A DNA stretch of 64,000 nt from Streptomyces sp. YS415 (GTDB taxonomy: Bacteria; Actinomycetota; Actinomycetes; Streptomycetales; Streptomycetaceae): NCBI RefSeq assembly GCF_023544665.1, contig NZ_JAMJFL010000002.1:186001-250000 (forward strand), written 5' to 3'. This document shows positions 23,818 through 38,357 of this stretch, in pieces. Position 1 is the stretch's first letter, and each line of letters opens with the position of its first letter. Both the position numbers and the translations under genes were made by a program. The notes under the pieces were generated by a model, which saw only the letters and a program-made list of their open reading frames with translations, was not told the DNA's origin and did not search any database.

Positions 23818-24669
23818 GTGTCTGACCAGAACCTGAACGACGCCATCGAGCCCGACGAGACTGTCGAAGACGAGCTCGACATCGTCGAGGGCGCGGACGA
23901 GGACCTGGACGAGGTCGAGGCTGCCGACGCCGAGGCGGGCGAGCCCGCGGAGGAAGCGGCCGTCCACGTCGAGGACGAGACCGAAGAGGACGAGACCGAG
24001 GCCGAGGCTGAAGTCGAGACCGAAGAGGCCGAGGAAGAGCCGGCCGAGCCGGTCGACCCCGTCGCCGCCCTGCGCGAAGAGCTGCGGACCCTGCCCGGCG
24101 AGTGGTACGTCATCCACACCTACGCCGGTTACGAGAACCGCGTGAAGACCAACCTGGAGCAGCGCGCCGTCTCGCTGAACGTCGAGGACTACATCTTCCA
24201 GGCCGAGGTGCCGCAGGAAGAGGTCGTCCAGATCAAGAACGGCGACCGCAAGACGATCAAGCAGAACAAGCTCCCGGGTTACGTCCTGGTCCGCATGGAC
24301 CTGACGAACGAGTCCTGGGGCGTCGTCCGCAACACGCCCGGCGTCACCGGCTTCGTGGGCAACGCCTACGACCCGTACCCGCTGACCCTGGACGAGATCG
24401 TCAAGATGCTCGCTCCCGAGGCCGAGGAGAAGGCGGCCCGCGAGGCCGCCGAGGCCGAGGGCAAGCCGGCGCCGCAGCGCAAGGTCGAGGTCCAGGTGCT
24501 GGACTTCGAGGTCGGCGACTCGGTCACCGTCACGGACGGCCCCTTCGCCACCCTCCAGGCCACGATCAACGAGATCAACCCCGACTCCAAGAAGGTCAAG
24601 GGTCTGGTGGAGATCTTCGGTCGTGAGACCCCGGTCGAGCTGTCGTTCGACCAGATCCAGAAGAACTAG
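23818..24669 (+). CDS. nusG: Transcription termination/antitermination protein NusG
   Basis: NusG binds RNA polymerase and links it to Rho or the ribosome. This 283-residue form starts at a GTG (23818) and has a long Glu/Asp-rich N-terminus (1-85), then the NGN domain ([42 protein letters not shown]) and a C-terminal KOW domain ([16 protein letters not shown]). The acidic extension is typical of Streptomyces. A strong terminator follows. Confidence 0.96.
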   Translation: MSDQNLNDAIEPDETVEDELDIVEGADEDLDEVEAADAEAGEPAEEAAVHVEDETEEDETEAEAEVETEEAEEEPAEPVDPVAALREELRTLPGEWYVIHTYAGYENRVKTNLEQRAVSLNVEDYIFQAEVPQEEVVQIKNGDRKTIKQNKLPGYVLVRMDLTNESWGVVRNTPGVTGFVGNAYDPYPLTLDEIVKMLAPEAEEKAAREAAEAEGKPAPQRKVEVQVLDFEVGDSVTVTDGPFATLQATINEINPDSKKVKGLVEIFGRETPVELSFDQIQKN

Positions 24670-24686
24670 ATCTCACTGCTTCCGAC

Positions 24687-24728
24687 CAGGTCAGGCGAAC
24701 GCTCCAGCGGCCGCCTGACCTGCTCGGT
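24687..24728 (+). terminator. Terminator between nusG and rplK
   Basis: An 11-bp perfect stem, CAGGTCAGGCG (24687-24697) with CGCCTGACCTG (24712-24722), is followed by CTCGGTTTTT. This is a good intrinsic terminator that separates nusG from rplKA. Confidence 0.85.
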
Positions 24729-24829
24729 TTTTGGCCGCGCATCTATACCCGTTATCGTTGTGCGGTATGCCTTCATCCGGGACGCGACCCGGGTGGCGGC
24801 ACACCCGATTCGAAAGGACCCGGAGAGCT

Positions 24830-25264
24830 ATGCCTCCCAAGAAGAAGAAGGTCACGGGGCTCATCAAGCTCCAGATCCAGGCCGGTGCCGCCAACCCGGC
24901 TCCGCCGGTCGGCCCCGCGCTGGGTCAGCACGGCGTCAACATCATGGAGTTCTGCAAGGCCTACAACGCCGCGACCGAGTCGCAGCGTGGCTGGGTCATC
25001 CCGGTGGAGATCACGGTCTACGAGGACCGCTCCTTCACCTTCGTGACCAAGACGCCGCCGGCCGCCAAGATGATCCTCAAGGCCGCGGGCGTGGAGAAGG
25101 GCTCCGGCGAGCCGCACAAGACCAAGGTCGCCAAGATCACCCAGGCGCAGGTCCGCGAGATCGCCGAGACCAAGATGCCCGACCTCAACGCCAACGACCT
25201 GGACGCCGCGTCGAAGATCATCGCCGGCACCGCCCGTTCCATGGGCATCACGGTCGAGGGCTGA
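24830..25264 (+). CDS. rplK: 50S ribosomal protein L11
   Basis: L11 binds the GTPase-associated region of 23S rRNA with L10-L7/L12 and is needed for the stringent response and thiostrepton binding. The 144 residues from the ATG at 24830 show the proline-rich [20 protein letters not shown], with P residues as in thiostrepton-sensitive forms, and the C-terminal RNA-binding domain. The upstream in-frame starts have no ribosome site. rplA follows after 81 bases. Confidence 0.97.
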
Positions 25265-25345
25265 GCCCCAACCTCGTAGACCAGCAGTAGTGGCAGGGCC
25301 TGCTCGGCCCGGACCACGACTCCTAAGCAAACCCCAGGAGCAGTA

Positions 25346-26071
25346 GTGAGCAAGCGCAGCAAGTCTCTCCGCGCTGCGGACGCCAAGATCGACCGGGAGA
25401 AGCTCTACGCCCCGCTCGAGGCCGTCCGTCTCGCCAAGGAGACCTCCACGACCAAGTTCGACGGCACCGTCGAGGTCGCCTTCCGTCTGGGTGTCGACCC
25501 GCGCAAGGCCGACCAGATGGTCCGTGGCACCGTGAACCTCCCGCACGGCACCGGTAAGACCGCCCGGGTCCTGGTCTTCGCGACCGGTGACCGTGCCGAG
25601 GCCGCTCGTGCCGCGGGCGCCGACATCGTCGGCGCCGACGAGCTCATCGACGAGGTGTCGAAGGGCCGTCTGGACTTCGACGCCGTCGTCGCCACCCCGG
25701 ACCTCATGGGCAAGGTCGGCCGCCTCGGCCGCGTGCTCGGTCCGCGTGGTCTGATGCCGAACCCGAAGACCGGCACCGTCACCCCCGATGTCACCAAGGC
25801 TGTCAACGACATCAAGGGCGGCAAGATCGAGTTCCGCGTCGACAAGCACTCGAACCTGCACTTCATCATCGGCAAGGCGTCGTTCGACGACAGCAAGCTG
25901 GTGGAGAACTACGGCGCGGCCCTGGAGGAGATCCTCCGTCTGAAGCCGTCCGCCGCCAAGGGTCGCTACATCAAGAAGGCCGCCATCACCACCACGATGG
26001 GCCCCGGCATTCCGGTCGACCCGAACCGCACCCGCAACCTCCTCGTCGAGGAGGACCCGGCCGCGGTCTGA
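25346..26071 (+). CDS. rplA: 50S ribosomal protein L1
   Basis: L1 forms the mobile stalk at the E site and in many bacteria represses its own rplKA message. The 241 residues from a GTG (25346, with AGGAG upstream) show the typical [24 protein letters not shown] domain I and the signature [17 protein letters not shown]. It ends the rplKA operon, followed by a strong terminator. Confidence 0.97.
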   Translation: MSKRSKSLRAADAKIDREKLYAPLEAVRLAKETSTTKFDGTVEVAFRLGVDPRKADQMVRGTVNLPHGTGKTARVLVFATGDRAEAARAAGADIVGADELIDEVSKGRLDFDAVVATPDLMGKVGRLGRVLGPRGLMPNPKTGTVTPDVTKAVNDIKGGKIEFRVDKHSNLHFIIGKASFDDSKLVENYGAALEEILRLKPSAAKGRYIKKAAITTTMGPGIPVDPNRTRNLLVEEDPAAV

Positions 26072-26098
26072 GCCGTCCAGGCTCGCTGAAGTCGGCTA

Positions 26099-26130
26099 CG
26101 GGCCCCGCACCTTCCCAGGTGCGGGGCCCG
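26099..26130 (+). terminator. Terminator after rplA
   Basis: A 14-bp perfect stem, CGGGCCCCGCACCT (26099-26112) with AGGTGCGGGGCCCG (26117-26130), has loop TCCC and is followed by TTCCCCGTTCC. It lies 28 bases after rplA. Confidence 0.88.
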
Positions 26131-26229
26131 TTCCCCGTTCCGACGGAATTCCAGAGACCGCTTGCTGCACGATCGGTTAGGCTCACCGCTTCGCTGTGCA
26201 TCGCTCATGTGTTCCTTTGGGGGGAAACG

Positions 26230-27093
26230 ATGGAGCTTTCCGTACGACGTTCCGCGCGCACTCGGACGATCGGCGCCGGGTTCGCCGCCGTGGCCCTGGC
26301 CACCGGCGCGGTGAGCTGCGGCACGGGGGAGGGCGAGGAGTCGCCGAAGATGTCGCCCGCTGCGGCCGTGGCCGAGGCGGCGAAGAACTCCGACGACATC
26401 ACCTCCCTGCGGTACCGCATGACGGGCCAGGTGCCGGAGGAGGGGCGGATCGAGGCCGAGGCCTCCATGCGCATGAAGCCCACCGTGGCCATGAGCATGA
26501 AGATGACGGCCCTCGACCAGGGGGCGGACGGCTCCGTCGAGATCCGGCTCGTCGACAAGGTCATGTACATCGGCGGGAACGCCGGGATGGCCAAGGAGAT
26601 GGACGGCAAGTCCTGGATGAAGCTGGACATGTCCGCGCTCGGCGAGGACGCGTTCGGCGGGGCGGGGAACCCCGTCGCCGGCCGGGCCGAGCAGAACCCC
26701 GCGGCCGACTCCGCCCTCCTCACCGGGGCCAAGGACGTGCGGGAGATCGGCACCGAGAAGGTCGACGGCGTCGAGACGACCCACTACCGGGGCACCGTCA
26801 CCCTGGACACGCTGCGGGACTCGCTCAAGGACGAGGACAAGGCGACCCGCGAGAAGCGCGAGAAGAGCATCGAGCAGTACGAGGAGCTGGGTGTCGACAA
26901 GCTCACCATGGACATGTGGATCGACGGCGAGGACCACACCAAGCAGTTCCGGATGAAGGGCGCCGCCGACAAGGGCCCGCTCGACCTGACCATCACCTTC
27001 CTCGACTACAACGAGCCGGTGAGCGTGCAGGCCCCGCCCGCGAAGGACACCGCCGACCTGGCCGAGATGATGAAGGAGCTCGGCGGGAGCTGA
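26230..27093 (+). CDS. Putative lipoprotein, LppX/LolA-like fold
   Basis: The ATG at 26230 follows GGGGGGAAA and gives 287 residues. A signal peptide ([23 protein letters not shown]) ends in VSC, a lipobox-like site (Cys about residue 28), followed by an acidic linker. The rest is beta-rich with regular spacing ([44 protein letters not shown]), as in LppX/LprG or LolA-like lipid-binding lipoproteins. It probably sits on the outer face of the membrane. It separates rplKA from rplJL. Confidence 0.82.
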   Translation: MELSVRRSARTRTIGAGFAAVALATGAVSCGTGEGEESPKMSPAAAVAEAAKNSDDITSLRYRMTGQVPEEGRIEAEASMRMKPTVAMSMKMTALDQGADGSVEIRLVDKVMYIGGNAGMAKEMDGKSWMKLDMSALGEDAFGGAGNPVAGRAEQNPAADSALLTGAKDVREIGTEKVDGVETTHYRGTVTLDTLRDSLKDEDKATREKREKSIEQYEELGVDKLTMDMWIDGEDHTKQFRMKGAADKGPLDLTITFLDYNEPVSVQAPPAKDTADLAEMMKELGGS

Positions 27094-27101
27094 GCGCCGT
27101 A

Positions 27102-27132
27102 TGACCGGATTTGCTTCTCGGCGATCCGGTCA
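27102..27132 (+). terminator. Hairpin after the lipoprotein gene
   Basis: A 9-bp perfect stem, TGACCGGAT (27102-27110) with ATCCGGTCA (27124-27132), lies 8 bases after the stop and is followed by CGTAGTCTCTTCC. Confidence 0.65.
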
Positions 27133-27139
27133 CGTAGTC

Positions 27140-27373
27140 TCTTCCAGAAGCCAAAGACCGCTGGTCGTTGCCGTGCACTCGTTCGAGGGTGCGGTGGCCG
27201 AAGGATCCGCTGAACTGCGGACGACCCGCGCAGGTGATTGTGGAAGTTGCTCCCGCATGGATCTTCATGTCGGTCGAGCCACGCCCCGAGCGCCTGCGCC
27301 GGGGCGTTTCGTTTTCCCCAGTCCTCCTTCGGGTCCGCGCGGTCCGAATCACCCGGAAGGAGGCCGAGGCTCT
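27140..27373 (+). promoter_or_regulatory. L10 leader region of rplJL
   Basis: The 230-base leader before rplJ has the layout of the bacterial L10 leader: several GC helices around a purine-rich internal loop (GATTGTGGAAGTTGC region near 27235) and then GGAGG (27358) before the start codon. In other bacteria the L10-L7/L12 complex binds this RNA and represses translation. Precise pairing was not worked out. A covariance search with Rfam L10_leader would settle it. Confidence 0.6.
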
Positions 27374-27904
27374 ATGGCGAGGCCCGACAAGGCTGCCGCG
27401 GTTGCCGAGCTGACGGACAAGTTCCGCAGCTCCAACGCCGCCGTGCTGACCGAGTACCGCGGTCTCACCGTGGCGCAGCTCAAGACGCTGCGTCGTTCGC
27501 TCGGTGAGAACGCCCAGTACGCCGTGGTGAAGAACACGCTGACCAAGATTGCGGCCAACGAGGCCGGGATCACGCTGGACGACCAGCTTTTCGCTGGTCC
27601 GACGGCCGTCGCCTTCGTCACCGGTGACCCGGTGGAGTCGGCGAAGGGTCTTCGTGACTTCGCCAAGGACAACCCGAATCTCGTCATCAAGGGCGGTGTC
27701 CTTGACGGCAAGGCGCTGTCCGCCGACGAGATCAAGAAGCTTGCGGACCTCGAGTCCCGCGAGGTTCTGCTCTCCAAGCTGGCGGGTGCCATGAAGGGCA
27801 AGCAGTCCCAGACTGCCGCGCTCTTCCAGGCGCTCCCGTCGAAGCTCGTCCGCACCGTGGACGCGCTTCGCGCCAAGCAGGACGAGCAGGGCGGTGCCGA
27901 GTAA
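27374..27904 (+). CDS. rplJ: 50S ribosomal protein L10
   Basis: L10 anchors L7/L12 dimers to the ribosomal stalk. The 176 residues from the ATG at 27374 contain [18 protein letters not shown] and [15 protein letters not shown], with a helical C-terminus that binds L7/L12. rplL follows after 124 bases. The leader is the likely autoregulation site. Confidence 0.97.
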   Translation: MARPDKAAAVAELTDKFRSSNAAVLTEYRGLTVAQLKTLRRSLGENAQYAVVKNTLTKIAANEAGITLDDQLFAGPTAVAFVTGDPVESAKGLRDFAKDNPNLVIKGGVLDGKALSADEIKKLADLESREVLLSKLAGAMKGKQSQTAALFQALPSKLVRTVDALRAKQDEQGGAE

Positions 27905-28028
27905 TTCGGCTCGCATCATGATCGCCGCCTGAGGCCCACCGCCGCAGGCAACGGTCGTAGCGGGCCGAACGTACGCCCGCCAGTCATGTACATACGGCAC
28001 CTGCCGATTTAGTGAAGGGAAAGCCATC

Positions 28029-28412
28029 ATGGCTCTCACCCAGGAAGAACTGCTCGCCGAGTTCGAGGGCATGACCCTGATCCAGCTCTCCGAGTTCGTG
28101 AAGGCGTTCGAGGAGAAGTTCGACGTCACCGCCGCGGCCCCGGTCGCCGTTGCCGCCGCCGGCGCCCCGGGTGCCCCGGCCGCCGCCGCCGAGGAGGAGA
28201 AGGACGAGTTCGACGTCATCCTCACCGGTGCGGGCGACAAGAAGATCCAGGTCATCAAGGTCGTGCGTGAGCTGACCTCCCTCGGCCTGAAGGAGGCCAA
28301 GGACCTCGTGGACGGCGCCCCGAAGCCCGTCCTCGAGAAGGTTGCCAAGGACGCCGCCGAGAAGGCCGCCGAGTCCCTCAAGGGCGCCGGCGCCTCCGTC
28401 GAGGTCAAGTAA
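28029..28412 (+). CDS. rplL: 50S ribosomal protein L7/L12
   Basis: This 127-residue stalk protein recruits translation factors. It has an N-terminal dimerisation helix ([24 protein letters not shown]), an Ala/Pro hinge (about 38-55) and the C-terminal factor-binding domain ([30 protein letters not shown]). A GAAGGGAAAGCC ribosome site precedes it. A hairpin about 70 bases after the gene and a new promoter separate it from rpoB. Confidence 0.97.
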   Translation: MALTQEELLAEFEGMTLIQLSEFVKAFEEKFDVTAAAPVAVAAAGAPGAPAAAAEEEKDEFDVILTGAGDKKIQVIKVVRELTSLGLKEAKDLVDGAPKPVLEKVAKDAAEKAAESLKGAGASVEVK

Positions 28413-28482
28413 CACCTCACGGGTCCGGTACGGATCCGAGCGAGCTGATTGCGGTCCGGCAGGGCTGTAACGCGAGCGCACC

Positions 28483-28516
28483 GAAGAGCGATCATCCATC
28501 CGGGTGGTCGCTCTTC
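28483..28516 (+). terminator. Hairpin between rplL and rpoB
   Basis: GAAGAGCGATCA (28483-28494) pairs with TGGTCGCTCTTC (28505-28516), with one wobble pair. It probably makes rpoBC expression lower than rplJL expression, as attenuators do here in other bacteria. Confidence 0.7.
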
Positions 28517-28793
28517 TGCGTTCCCGGAGGGGCGGCCGCGGTTGCCTTGCGCCTCAGGTCACGAGGGGTATGGTGATCTTCGTCGTGTCTCCGGCCGCCC
28601 CCGGTTCTGCCAAGGGGGGCCTTGACGAACCGCACGCAGCGCGCAATTCTCAGGACGCGTCGTCACAACGATCCGAATCCGAGGCATGGATCGACGGCGA
28701 AGAGGGCAGTATGAACGTGCATCGAGGGCGTGCATGCCGAGGGCGTTGAGAACGAGGGCGTTGAGGACAACGAGGGTCGCGAGAAACCCGCAC

Positions 28794-28822
28794 TGGACAT
28801 CAGTGTGCCAACTGGCTACACT
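28794..28822 (+). promoter_or_regulatory. rpoBC promoter
   Basis: TGGACA (28794-28799) and TACACT (28817-28822) are spaced by exactly 17 bases. It is among the best vegetative promoter matches in this window. It would start transcription about 180 bases before rpoB. Confidence 0.75.
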
Positions 28823-29005
28823 GACCCTTTGCGCTGCCTGTTAGCTGTCCCCTGCCCGTCACCAGGGGCATGCCCTCGCCCGAGCACAGACGACCGGACC
28901 ACCCCTGACCTGGCCCAACAGCCAAATTGGGGAATCTGTCTCTGCGCCCCGGAGTGAGGGGCCGGTACGCGCGTAGTGAGTCCGAGCCCTCGGAAGGACC
29001 CCCTC

Positions 29006-32000
29006 TTGGCCGCCTCGCGCACTGCCTCGACCGCGAATACGAACAACGGCGCCAGCACCGCCCCGCTGCGCATCTCCTTTGCAAAGATCAAGGAGCCCCT
29101 CGAGGTTCCCAACCTGCTCGCGCTGCAGACCGAGAGCTTTGACTGGCTGCTCGGGAACACCGCCTGGCAGAGTCGGGTCGAGGCGGCTCTGGAGTCCGGT
29201 CAGGACGTCCCCACCAAGTCCGGTCTGGAGGAGATCTTCGAGGAGATCTCCCCGATCGAGGACTTCTCCGGGTCGATGTCGCTGACTTTCCGCGACCACC
29301 GCTTCGAGCCGCCGAAGAACAGCATCGACGAGTGCAAGGAGCGCGACTTCACGTACGCCGCCCCGCTCTTCGTGACGGCCGAGTTCACCAACAACGAGAC
29401 CGGCGAGATCAAGTCCCAGACGGTCTTCATGGGCGACTTCCCGCTCATGACCAACAAGGGCACCTTCGTCATCAACGGCACCGAGCGTGTCGTGGTGTCC
29501 CAGCTGGTCCGCTCGCCCGGCGTCTACTTCGACTCCTCCATCGACAAGACGTCCGACAAGGACATCTTCTCGGCCAAGATCATCCCGTCCCGGGGTGCCT
29601 GGCTGGAGATGGAGATCGACAAGCGCGACATGGTCGGTGTCCGCATCGACCGCAAGCGCAAGCAGTCCGTCACCGTCCTGCTCAAGGCTCTCGGGTGGAC
29701 CACCGAGCAGATCCTGGAGGAGTTCGGCGAGTACGAGTCCATGCGCGCCACCCTGGAGAAGGACCACACCCAGGGCCAGGACGACGCGCTGCTCGACATC
29801 TACCGCAAGCTGCGTCCGGGCGAGCCCCCCACGCGTGAGGCCGCGCAGACGCTTCTGGAGAACCTCTACTTCAACCCGAAGCGCTACGACCTCGCCAAGG
29901 TCGGCCGGTACAAGGTCAACAAGAAGCTGGGTGCGGACGCTCCGCTGGACGCGGGCATCCTGACCGTCGAGGACATCATCTCGACGATCAAGTACCTGGT
30001 GAAGCTGCACGCCGGCGAGACCGAGACCACCGGTGACAGCGGCGGCACGATCGTCGTCGAGACCGACGACATCGACCACTTCGGCAACCGTCGTCTGCGC
30101 AGCGTCGGCGAGCTCATCCAGAACCAGGTCCGTACGGGTCTGGCGCGTATGGAGCGAGTCGTCCGTGAGCGGATGACGACCCAGGACGTCGAGGCGATCA
30201 CGCCGCAGACCCTGATCAACATCCGGCCGGTCGTCGCCTCCATCAAGGAGTTCTTCGGCACCAGCCAGCTGTCGCAGTTCATGGACCAGAACAACCCGCT
30301 GTCGGGTCTCACCCACAAGCGCCGTCTGTCGGCGCTCGGCCCGGGTGGTCTCTCCCGTGAGCGGGCCGGCTTCGAGGTCCGTGACGTGCACCCGTCCCAC
30401 TACGGCCGCATGTGCCCGATCGAGACGCCCGAAGGCCCGAACATCGGTCTGATCGGTTCGCTGGCCTCCTACGGCCGGGTCAACGCGTTCGGTTTCGTCG
30501 AGACCCCGTACCGCAAGGTCGTCGACGGCCAGGTCACCGACGAGGTGGACTACCTGACCGCCGACGAGGAGGACCGGTTCGTCATCGCGCAGGCCAACGC
30601 CGCGCTCGGTGACGACATGCGCTTCTCCGAGGCCCGCGTGCTCGTCCGCCGCCGTGGCGGCGAGGTCGACTACGTCGGCGGCGAGGACGTGGACTACATG
30701 GACGTCTCGCCGCGCCAGATGGTGTCGGTCGCGACGGCCATGATCCCCTTCCTGGAGCACGACGACGCCAACCGTGCCCTCATGGGCGCGAACATGATGC
30801 GTCAGGCCGTTCCGCTGATTAAGTCGGAGTCCCCGCTCGTCGGCACCGGCATGGAGTACCGCTCCGCGGTCGACGCCGGCGACGTGGTCAAGGCCGAGAA
30901 GGCCGGTGTGGTCCAGGAGGTCTCCGCGGACTACATCACCACCGCCAACGACGACGGCACGTACATCACGTACCGCCTGGCCAAGTTCGCCCGCTCCAAC
31001 CAGGGCACCTCGGTCAACCAGAAGGTCATCGTCAACGAGGGCGACCGGATCATCGAGGGCCAGGTCCTGGCCGACGGTCCGGCCACCGAGAACGGCGAGA
31101 TGGCGCTCGGCAAGAACCTGCTGGTCGCGTTCATGCCGTGGGAGGGTCACAACTACGAGGACGCGATCATCCTGTCGCAGCGCCTCGTGCAGGACGACGT
31201 CCTCTCCTCGATCCACATCGAGGAGCACGAGGTCGACGCCCGTGACACCAAGCTCGGCCCCGAGGAGATCACCCGGGACATCCCGAACGTCTCCGAGGAG
31301 GTCCTCGCCGACCTCGACGAGCGCGGCATCATCCGGATCGGTGCCGAGGTCGTCGCCGGCGACATCCTCGTCGGCAAGGTCACGCCCAAGGGCGAGACCG
31401 AGCTGACCCCCGAGGAGCGCCTGCTGCGCGCGATCTTCGGTGAGAAGGCCCGTGAGGTCCGTGACACCTCGCTGAAGGTCCCGCACGGCGAGATCGGCAA
31501 GGTCATCGGCGTCCGCGTCTTCGACCGCGAGGAGGGCGACGAGCTTCCCCCCGGTGTGAACCAGCTGGTGCGCGTCTACGTCGCGCAGAAGCGCAAGATC
31601 ACCGACGGTGACAAGCTCGCCGGCCGCCACGGCAACAAGGGCGTCATCTCCAAGATCCTGCCCATCGAGGACATGCCGTTCCTCGAGGACGGGACCCCGG
31701 TCGACATCATCCTCAACCCGCTCGGTGTGCCGTCCCGAATGAACCCGGGACAGGTTCTGGAGATCCACCTCGGCTGGCTCGCCAGCCGCGGCTGGGACGT
31801 CTCCGGCCTCGCCGAGGACTGGGCCCAGCGTCTGCAGGCCATCGGCGCCGACAGTGTCGCCCCCGGCACCAACGTCGCCACCCCGGTCTTCGACGGTGCC
31901 CGTGAGGACGAGCTCGCCGGTCTGCTCGAGCACACGATCCCGAACCGCGACGGCGAGCGCATGGTGCTCCCGACCGGTAAGGCCCCGCTGTTCGACGGCC

Positions 32001-32491
32001 GCTCGGGTGAGCCCTTCCCGGAGCCGATCTCGGTCGGCTACATGTACATCCTGAAGCTGCACCACCTGGTCGACGACAAGCTGCACGCCCGGTCGACCGG
32101 CCCGTACTCGATGATCACCCAGCAGCCGCTGGGCGGTAAGGCTCAGTTCGGTGGCCAGCGGTTCGGCGAGATGGAGGTGTGGGCCCTCGAGGCCTACGGC
32201 GCCGCGTACGCCCTCCAGGAGCTGCTGACCATCAAGTCCGACGACGTCACCGGCCGCGTGAAGGTCTACGAGGCCATCGTCAAGGGCGAGAACATCCCCG
32301 AGCCCGGCATCCCCGAGTCCTTCAAGGTGCTCATCAAGGAGATGCAGTCTCTCTGCCTCAACGTGGAGGTGCTGTCCAGCGACGGTATGTCCATCGAAAT
32401 GCGTGACACCGACGAGGACGTCTTCCGCGCAGCGGAGGAGCTCGGCATCGACCTGTCCCGGCGCGAGCCGAGCAGCGTCGAAGAGGTCTGA
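29006..32491 (+). CDS. rpoB: RNA polymerase beta subunit
   Basis: Beta forms the active-site cleft with beta-prime. I chose the TTG at 29006 because GGAAGGA lies just upstream and the resulting 1161 residues match Streptomyces RpoB. The frame extends ten codons further upstream. The rifampicin region (about residues 420-447, [15 protein letters not shown] and [13 protein letters not shown]) carries the normal Asp, His and Ser residues, so no rifampicin resistance is predicted. It has its own promoter in addition to readthrough from rplJL. rpoC follows after 94 bases. Confidence 0.97.
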   Translation: MAASRTASTANTNNGASTAPLRISFAKIKEPLEVPNLLALQTESFDWLLGNTAWQSRVEAALESGQDVPTKSGLEEIFEEISPIEDFSGSMSLTFRDHRFEPPKNSIDECKERDFTYAAPLFVTAEFTNNETGEIKSQTVFMGDFPLMTNKGTFVINGTERVVVSQLVRSPGVYFDSSIDKTSDKDIFSAKIIPSRGAWLEMEIDKRDMVGVRIDRKRKQSVTVLLKALGWTTEQILEEFGEYESMRATLEKDHTQGQDDALLDIYRKLRPGEPPTREAAQTLLENLYFNPKRYDLAKVGRYKVNKKLGADAPLDAGILTVEDIISTIKYLVKLHAGETETTGDSGGTIVVETDDIDHFGNRRLRSVGELIQNQVRTGLARMERVVRERMTTQDVEAITPQTLINIRPVVASIKEFFGTSQLSQFMDQNNPLSGLTHKRRLSALGPGGLSRERAGFEVRDVHPSHYGRMCPIETPEGPNIGLIGSLASYGRVNAFGFVETPYRKVVDGQVTDEVDYLTADEEDRFVIAQANAALGDDMRFSEARVLVRRRGGEVDYVGGEDVDYMDVSPRQMVSVATAMIPFLEHDDANRALMGANMMRQAVPLIKSESPLVGTGMEYRSAVDAGDVVKAEKAGVVQEVSADYITTANDDGTYITYRLAKFARSNQGTSVNQKVIVNEGDRIIEGQVLADGPATENGEMALGKNLLVAFMPWEGHNYEDAIILSQRLVQDDVLSSIHIEEHEVDARDTKLGPEEITRDIPNVSEEVLADLDERGIIRIGAEVVAGDILVGKVTPKGETELTPEERLLRAIFGEKAREVRDTSLKVPHGEIGKVIGVRVFDREEGDELPPGVNQLVRVYVAQKRKITDGDKLAGRHGNKGVISKILPIEDMPFLEDGTPVDIILNPLGVPSRMNPGQVLEIHLGWLASRGWDVSGLAEDWAQRLQAIGADSVAPGTNVATPVFDGAREDELAGLLEHTIPNRDGERMVLPTGKAPLFDGRSGEPFPEPISVGYMYILKLHHLVDDKLHARSTGPYSMITQQPLGGKAQFGGQRFGEMEVWALEAYGAAYALQELLTIKSDDVTGRVKVYEAIVKGENIPEPGIPESFKVLIKEMQSLCLNVEVLSSDGMSIEMRDTDEDVFRAAEELGIDLSRREPSSVEEV

Positions 32492-32585
32492 CGGGAGTCC
32501 GGCGGCCTTCGCGAGAAGGCCGCCGGCCCCAGGACCCCCGTATCAGACCCCTAAGACTTACAACCCTGAGAGGGATTGACGCATA

Positions 32586-36485
<3,900 letters not shown>

Positions 36486-36500
36486 GCGAGTCGCTTGAGT

Positions 36501-36536
36501 CGAAGGGCGGTCACCCACACGGGTGGCCGCCCTTCG
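36501..36536 (+). terminator. Terminator after rpoC
   Basis: A 16-base stem (CGAAGGGCGGTCACCC at 36501-36516 with GGGTGGCCGCCCTTCG at 36521-36536, one C-A mismatch-type position) with loop ACAC lies 15 bases after the rpoC stop. Confidence 0.88.
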
Positions 36537-36652
36537 GCGCGTTCGAGTCCGGCGTTCGAGTGATCGTCCGGTGCCGCCCGGCGGGTCCGCGCCGGGCGGC
36601 CTGCCGCCGTGCGAGGTTGGGCCGGACCCAGCCCGGTGGAAGCGGAGGCGAC

Positions 36653-37258
36653 ATGACGTCAGCGATGGTCCGGCTGTTCGCCGCAGCGGCGATGACGGCG
36701 GTGCTGGCGGCCTGCGGGGGCGGGGGCTCCGACGCGTCCCAGGAACAGACGCAGCCCACGGGGGCCGAGCAGAGCGGTACGGCGGCGACCGGGGACTCGG
36801 AGGAGGACCGGCTTGCCTCGATCTTCCCGGGCAGTGACACGCGACCCGGTTCTGCGTCGGCGGTCAAGCTGCCGCGCACCAAGGTGGGGGAGCCCGTCCA
36901 GGGGGAGGCGCACGTCACGGGGACGAGTGGGGAGAAGCCCAAGCCGCTTCAGGGAGTCACGGGGGACATCGACGGCGCGGAACTCGCATTCATCCAGAAG
37001 TGCCTGGGCGAGGTGCCGCCGCAGGGCTGCGACGTGATCTTCCAGGTCACTCCGACGGAACCGGGCCCGTACAGCGGGGAGCTCACCTTCACGATGGAGG
37101 ACGGCTCCACCGTCACCGCCCCGGTCTCCGGGGAGGCGACGGGAGACGGGACCACCACCTCCGAGCCCCCCGTCGGCCCGAGCACCACCGCACCGACACC
37201 GGCCACGCCGTCCGACGTGGTGCCCGAGACGGACGGTGTGCCGTCGGACCTCCCCTAG
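36653..37258 (+). CDS. Putative secreted lipoprotein
   Basis: The ATG at 36653 gives 201 residues. The signal peptide MTSAMVRLFAAAAMTAVLAAC has a perfect lipobox LAAC (Cys21). A Gly/Ser/Gln-rich linker follows, then a beta-rich domain with two cysteines (QKCLGEVPPQGCDVIF) likely to form a disulfide, and a Thr/Pro-rich tail. The middle resembles an immunoglobulin-like fold, but I cannot name a family. It lies alone between rpoC and a convergent membrane-protein gene. Confidence 0.8.
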   Translation: MTSAMVRLFAAAAMTAVLAACGGGGSDASQEQTQPTGAEQSGTAATGDSEEDRLASIFPGSDTRPGSASAVKLPRTKVGEPVQGEAHVTGTSGEKPKPLQGVTGDIDGAELAFIQKCLGEVPPQGCDVIFQVTPTEPGPYSGELTFTMEDGSTVTAPVSGEATGDGTTTSEPPVGPSTTAPTPATPSDVVPETDGVPSDLP

Positions 37259-37292
37259 CCCGAGGGCACGTACGAGCTGCCCTGAGCGCCGG

Positions 37293-38207
37293 TCACGAGT
37301 CGGCGTAGATCTCCATCCAGACAGTGCCGTCGTCCGGCAGCATCAGCACGTGGCGGTCCCGGTAGCTCCGCGCCTCGTGGGAGATGAGGTAGAACCGGCT
37401 CGGCGCCTTCGCGAGCACCCGGAAGCCGACGTACTCGTAGCGGTACGGCGCGCCCTGCGGCCCGTGGTCCGTGCGCTTGATGCCCCTCGCATGGTGGGTC
37501 AGGGGCACCCGGGAATGGACCACCACGATCGGGATGCCCTCATAGCCCTCGTCCGCGTGCAGCATGGCGTCGCCGCGCCCCATGTCCGCCACGTAGAGCG
37601 CCATCCCGAAGAAGAGGCTCAGCGTCAGCAGCCCGATGGCCAGGGTGCCGCCCGCCAGCCACATCCGGTCGGCGTCGCGGGCCTGCCGGACCCGGGCGCC
37701 CGGAACCTCGGTCAGCCGCAGATGGACGGCGAAGACGGCCAGCGTGGCCCCCAGGATCACCATCAGGGCGGGCAGGAAGCGGCGGGGCCAACCCGGTGGG
37801 AAGAGGGCCACCGCGTTCGTGAAGAGGGCCGGGAAGCCGACGACCACCATGGCCACCCCGGCGGCGAGCAGCCAGCGGATCGCCCTCTGGCGCAGCACCG
37901 CCCGCCCCGGACCCGCCAGCGCGAGCCCGAGCCGGCCGAGCGCCAGGAACGCGATCAGCCCGCCGCCCAGAAGCAGGCACACGGGAACGAAGACCGCGCT
38001 GCTGCTGTTGGCCACCACGCCCTGGACGGAGAACCCGAGGTCCTCCGGGAGGACGCTGAGGGTGGTGTAGTACGCCTTGGTGTAGACGCTGCCGAAGTAG
38101 TAGAGCAGGGCGAAGGCGATCGTGCCCGGCGCCGCGATGAAAGCCGCCTTCTGCGCGAACGTCGAGGTGGGTGTGCGCGGGGGTTCGGCCGGGGGCGGGG
38201 CGGACAT
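37293..38207 (-). CDS. Multi-pass membrane protein of unknown function
   Basis: From the ATG at 38207 the protein has 304 residues. A Pro-rich N-terminus is followed by about five hydrophobic segments (near 21-41, 68-90, 110-135, 140-160, 185-205) and an extracytoplasmic-type C-terminal domain of about 95 residues (YEGIPIVVVHSRVPLTHHARG ... YLISHEARSYRDRHVLMLP). No family is recognised. It is convergent with the lipoprotein gene and divergent from the DUF1707 gene. Confidence 0.72.
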   Translation of the reverse strand: MSAPPPAEPPRTPTSTFAQKAAFIAAPGTIAFALLYYFGSVYTKAYYTTLSVLPEDLGFSVQGVVANSSSAVFVPVCLLLGGGLIAFLALGRLGLALAGPGRAVLRQRAIRWLLAAGVAMVVVGFPALFTNAVALFPPGWPRRFLPALMVILGATLAVFAVHLRLTEVPGARVRQARDADRMWLAGGTLAIGLLTLSLFFGMALYVADMGRGDAMLHADEGYEGIPIVVVHSRVPLTHHARGIKRTDHGPQGAPYRYEYVGFRVLAKAPSRFYLISHEARSYRDRHVLMLPDDGTVWMEIYADS

Positions 38208-38357
38208 GAGCCTCAGTCTCCCGTGGCGTGCATCACGCCCGCACCCGGAGACGTGCTCTCGGGGGTGGTTCCGGGTTTTCTCCGGGTCCGGGCTCTGTGC
38301 CGGGAATGCCGCTTCGGCGCATGATGGAGGGACTCCGGCCGGTACGGGAGGTGCTCC

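Larger units (their letters stand above)
28413..29005 (+). other. rplL-rpoB intergenic region: attenuator, promoter and leader
   Basis: These 593 bases have no convincing gene. In order they hold a 12-bp hairpin (28483-28516), a region with several GAGGGCG/GAGGGCGTTGAG repeats (about 28705-28780), a strong promoter (28794-28822) and a leader of about 180 bases ending in GGAAGGA before the rpoB TTG start. Short frames here (for example 28504-28749) have no ribosome site. Confidence 0.6.

Noticed and set aside
28504..28749. An 81-codon frame between rplL and rpoB.
   Set aside because: It starts inside the attenuator hairpin, has no ribosome site and no recognisable features.
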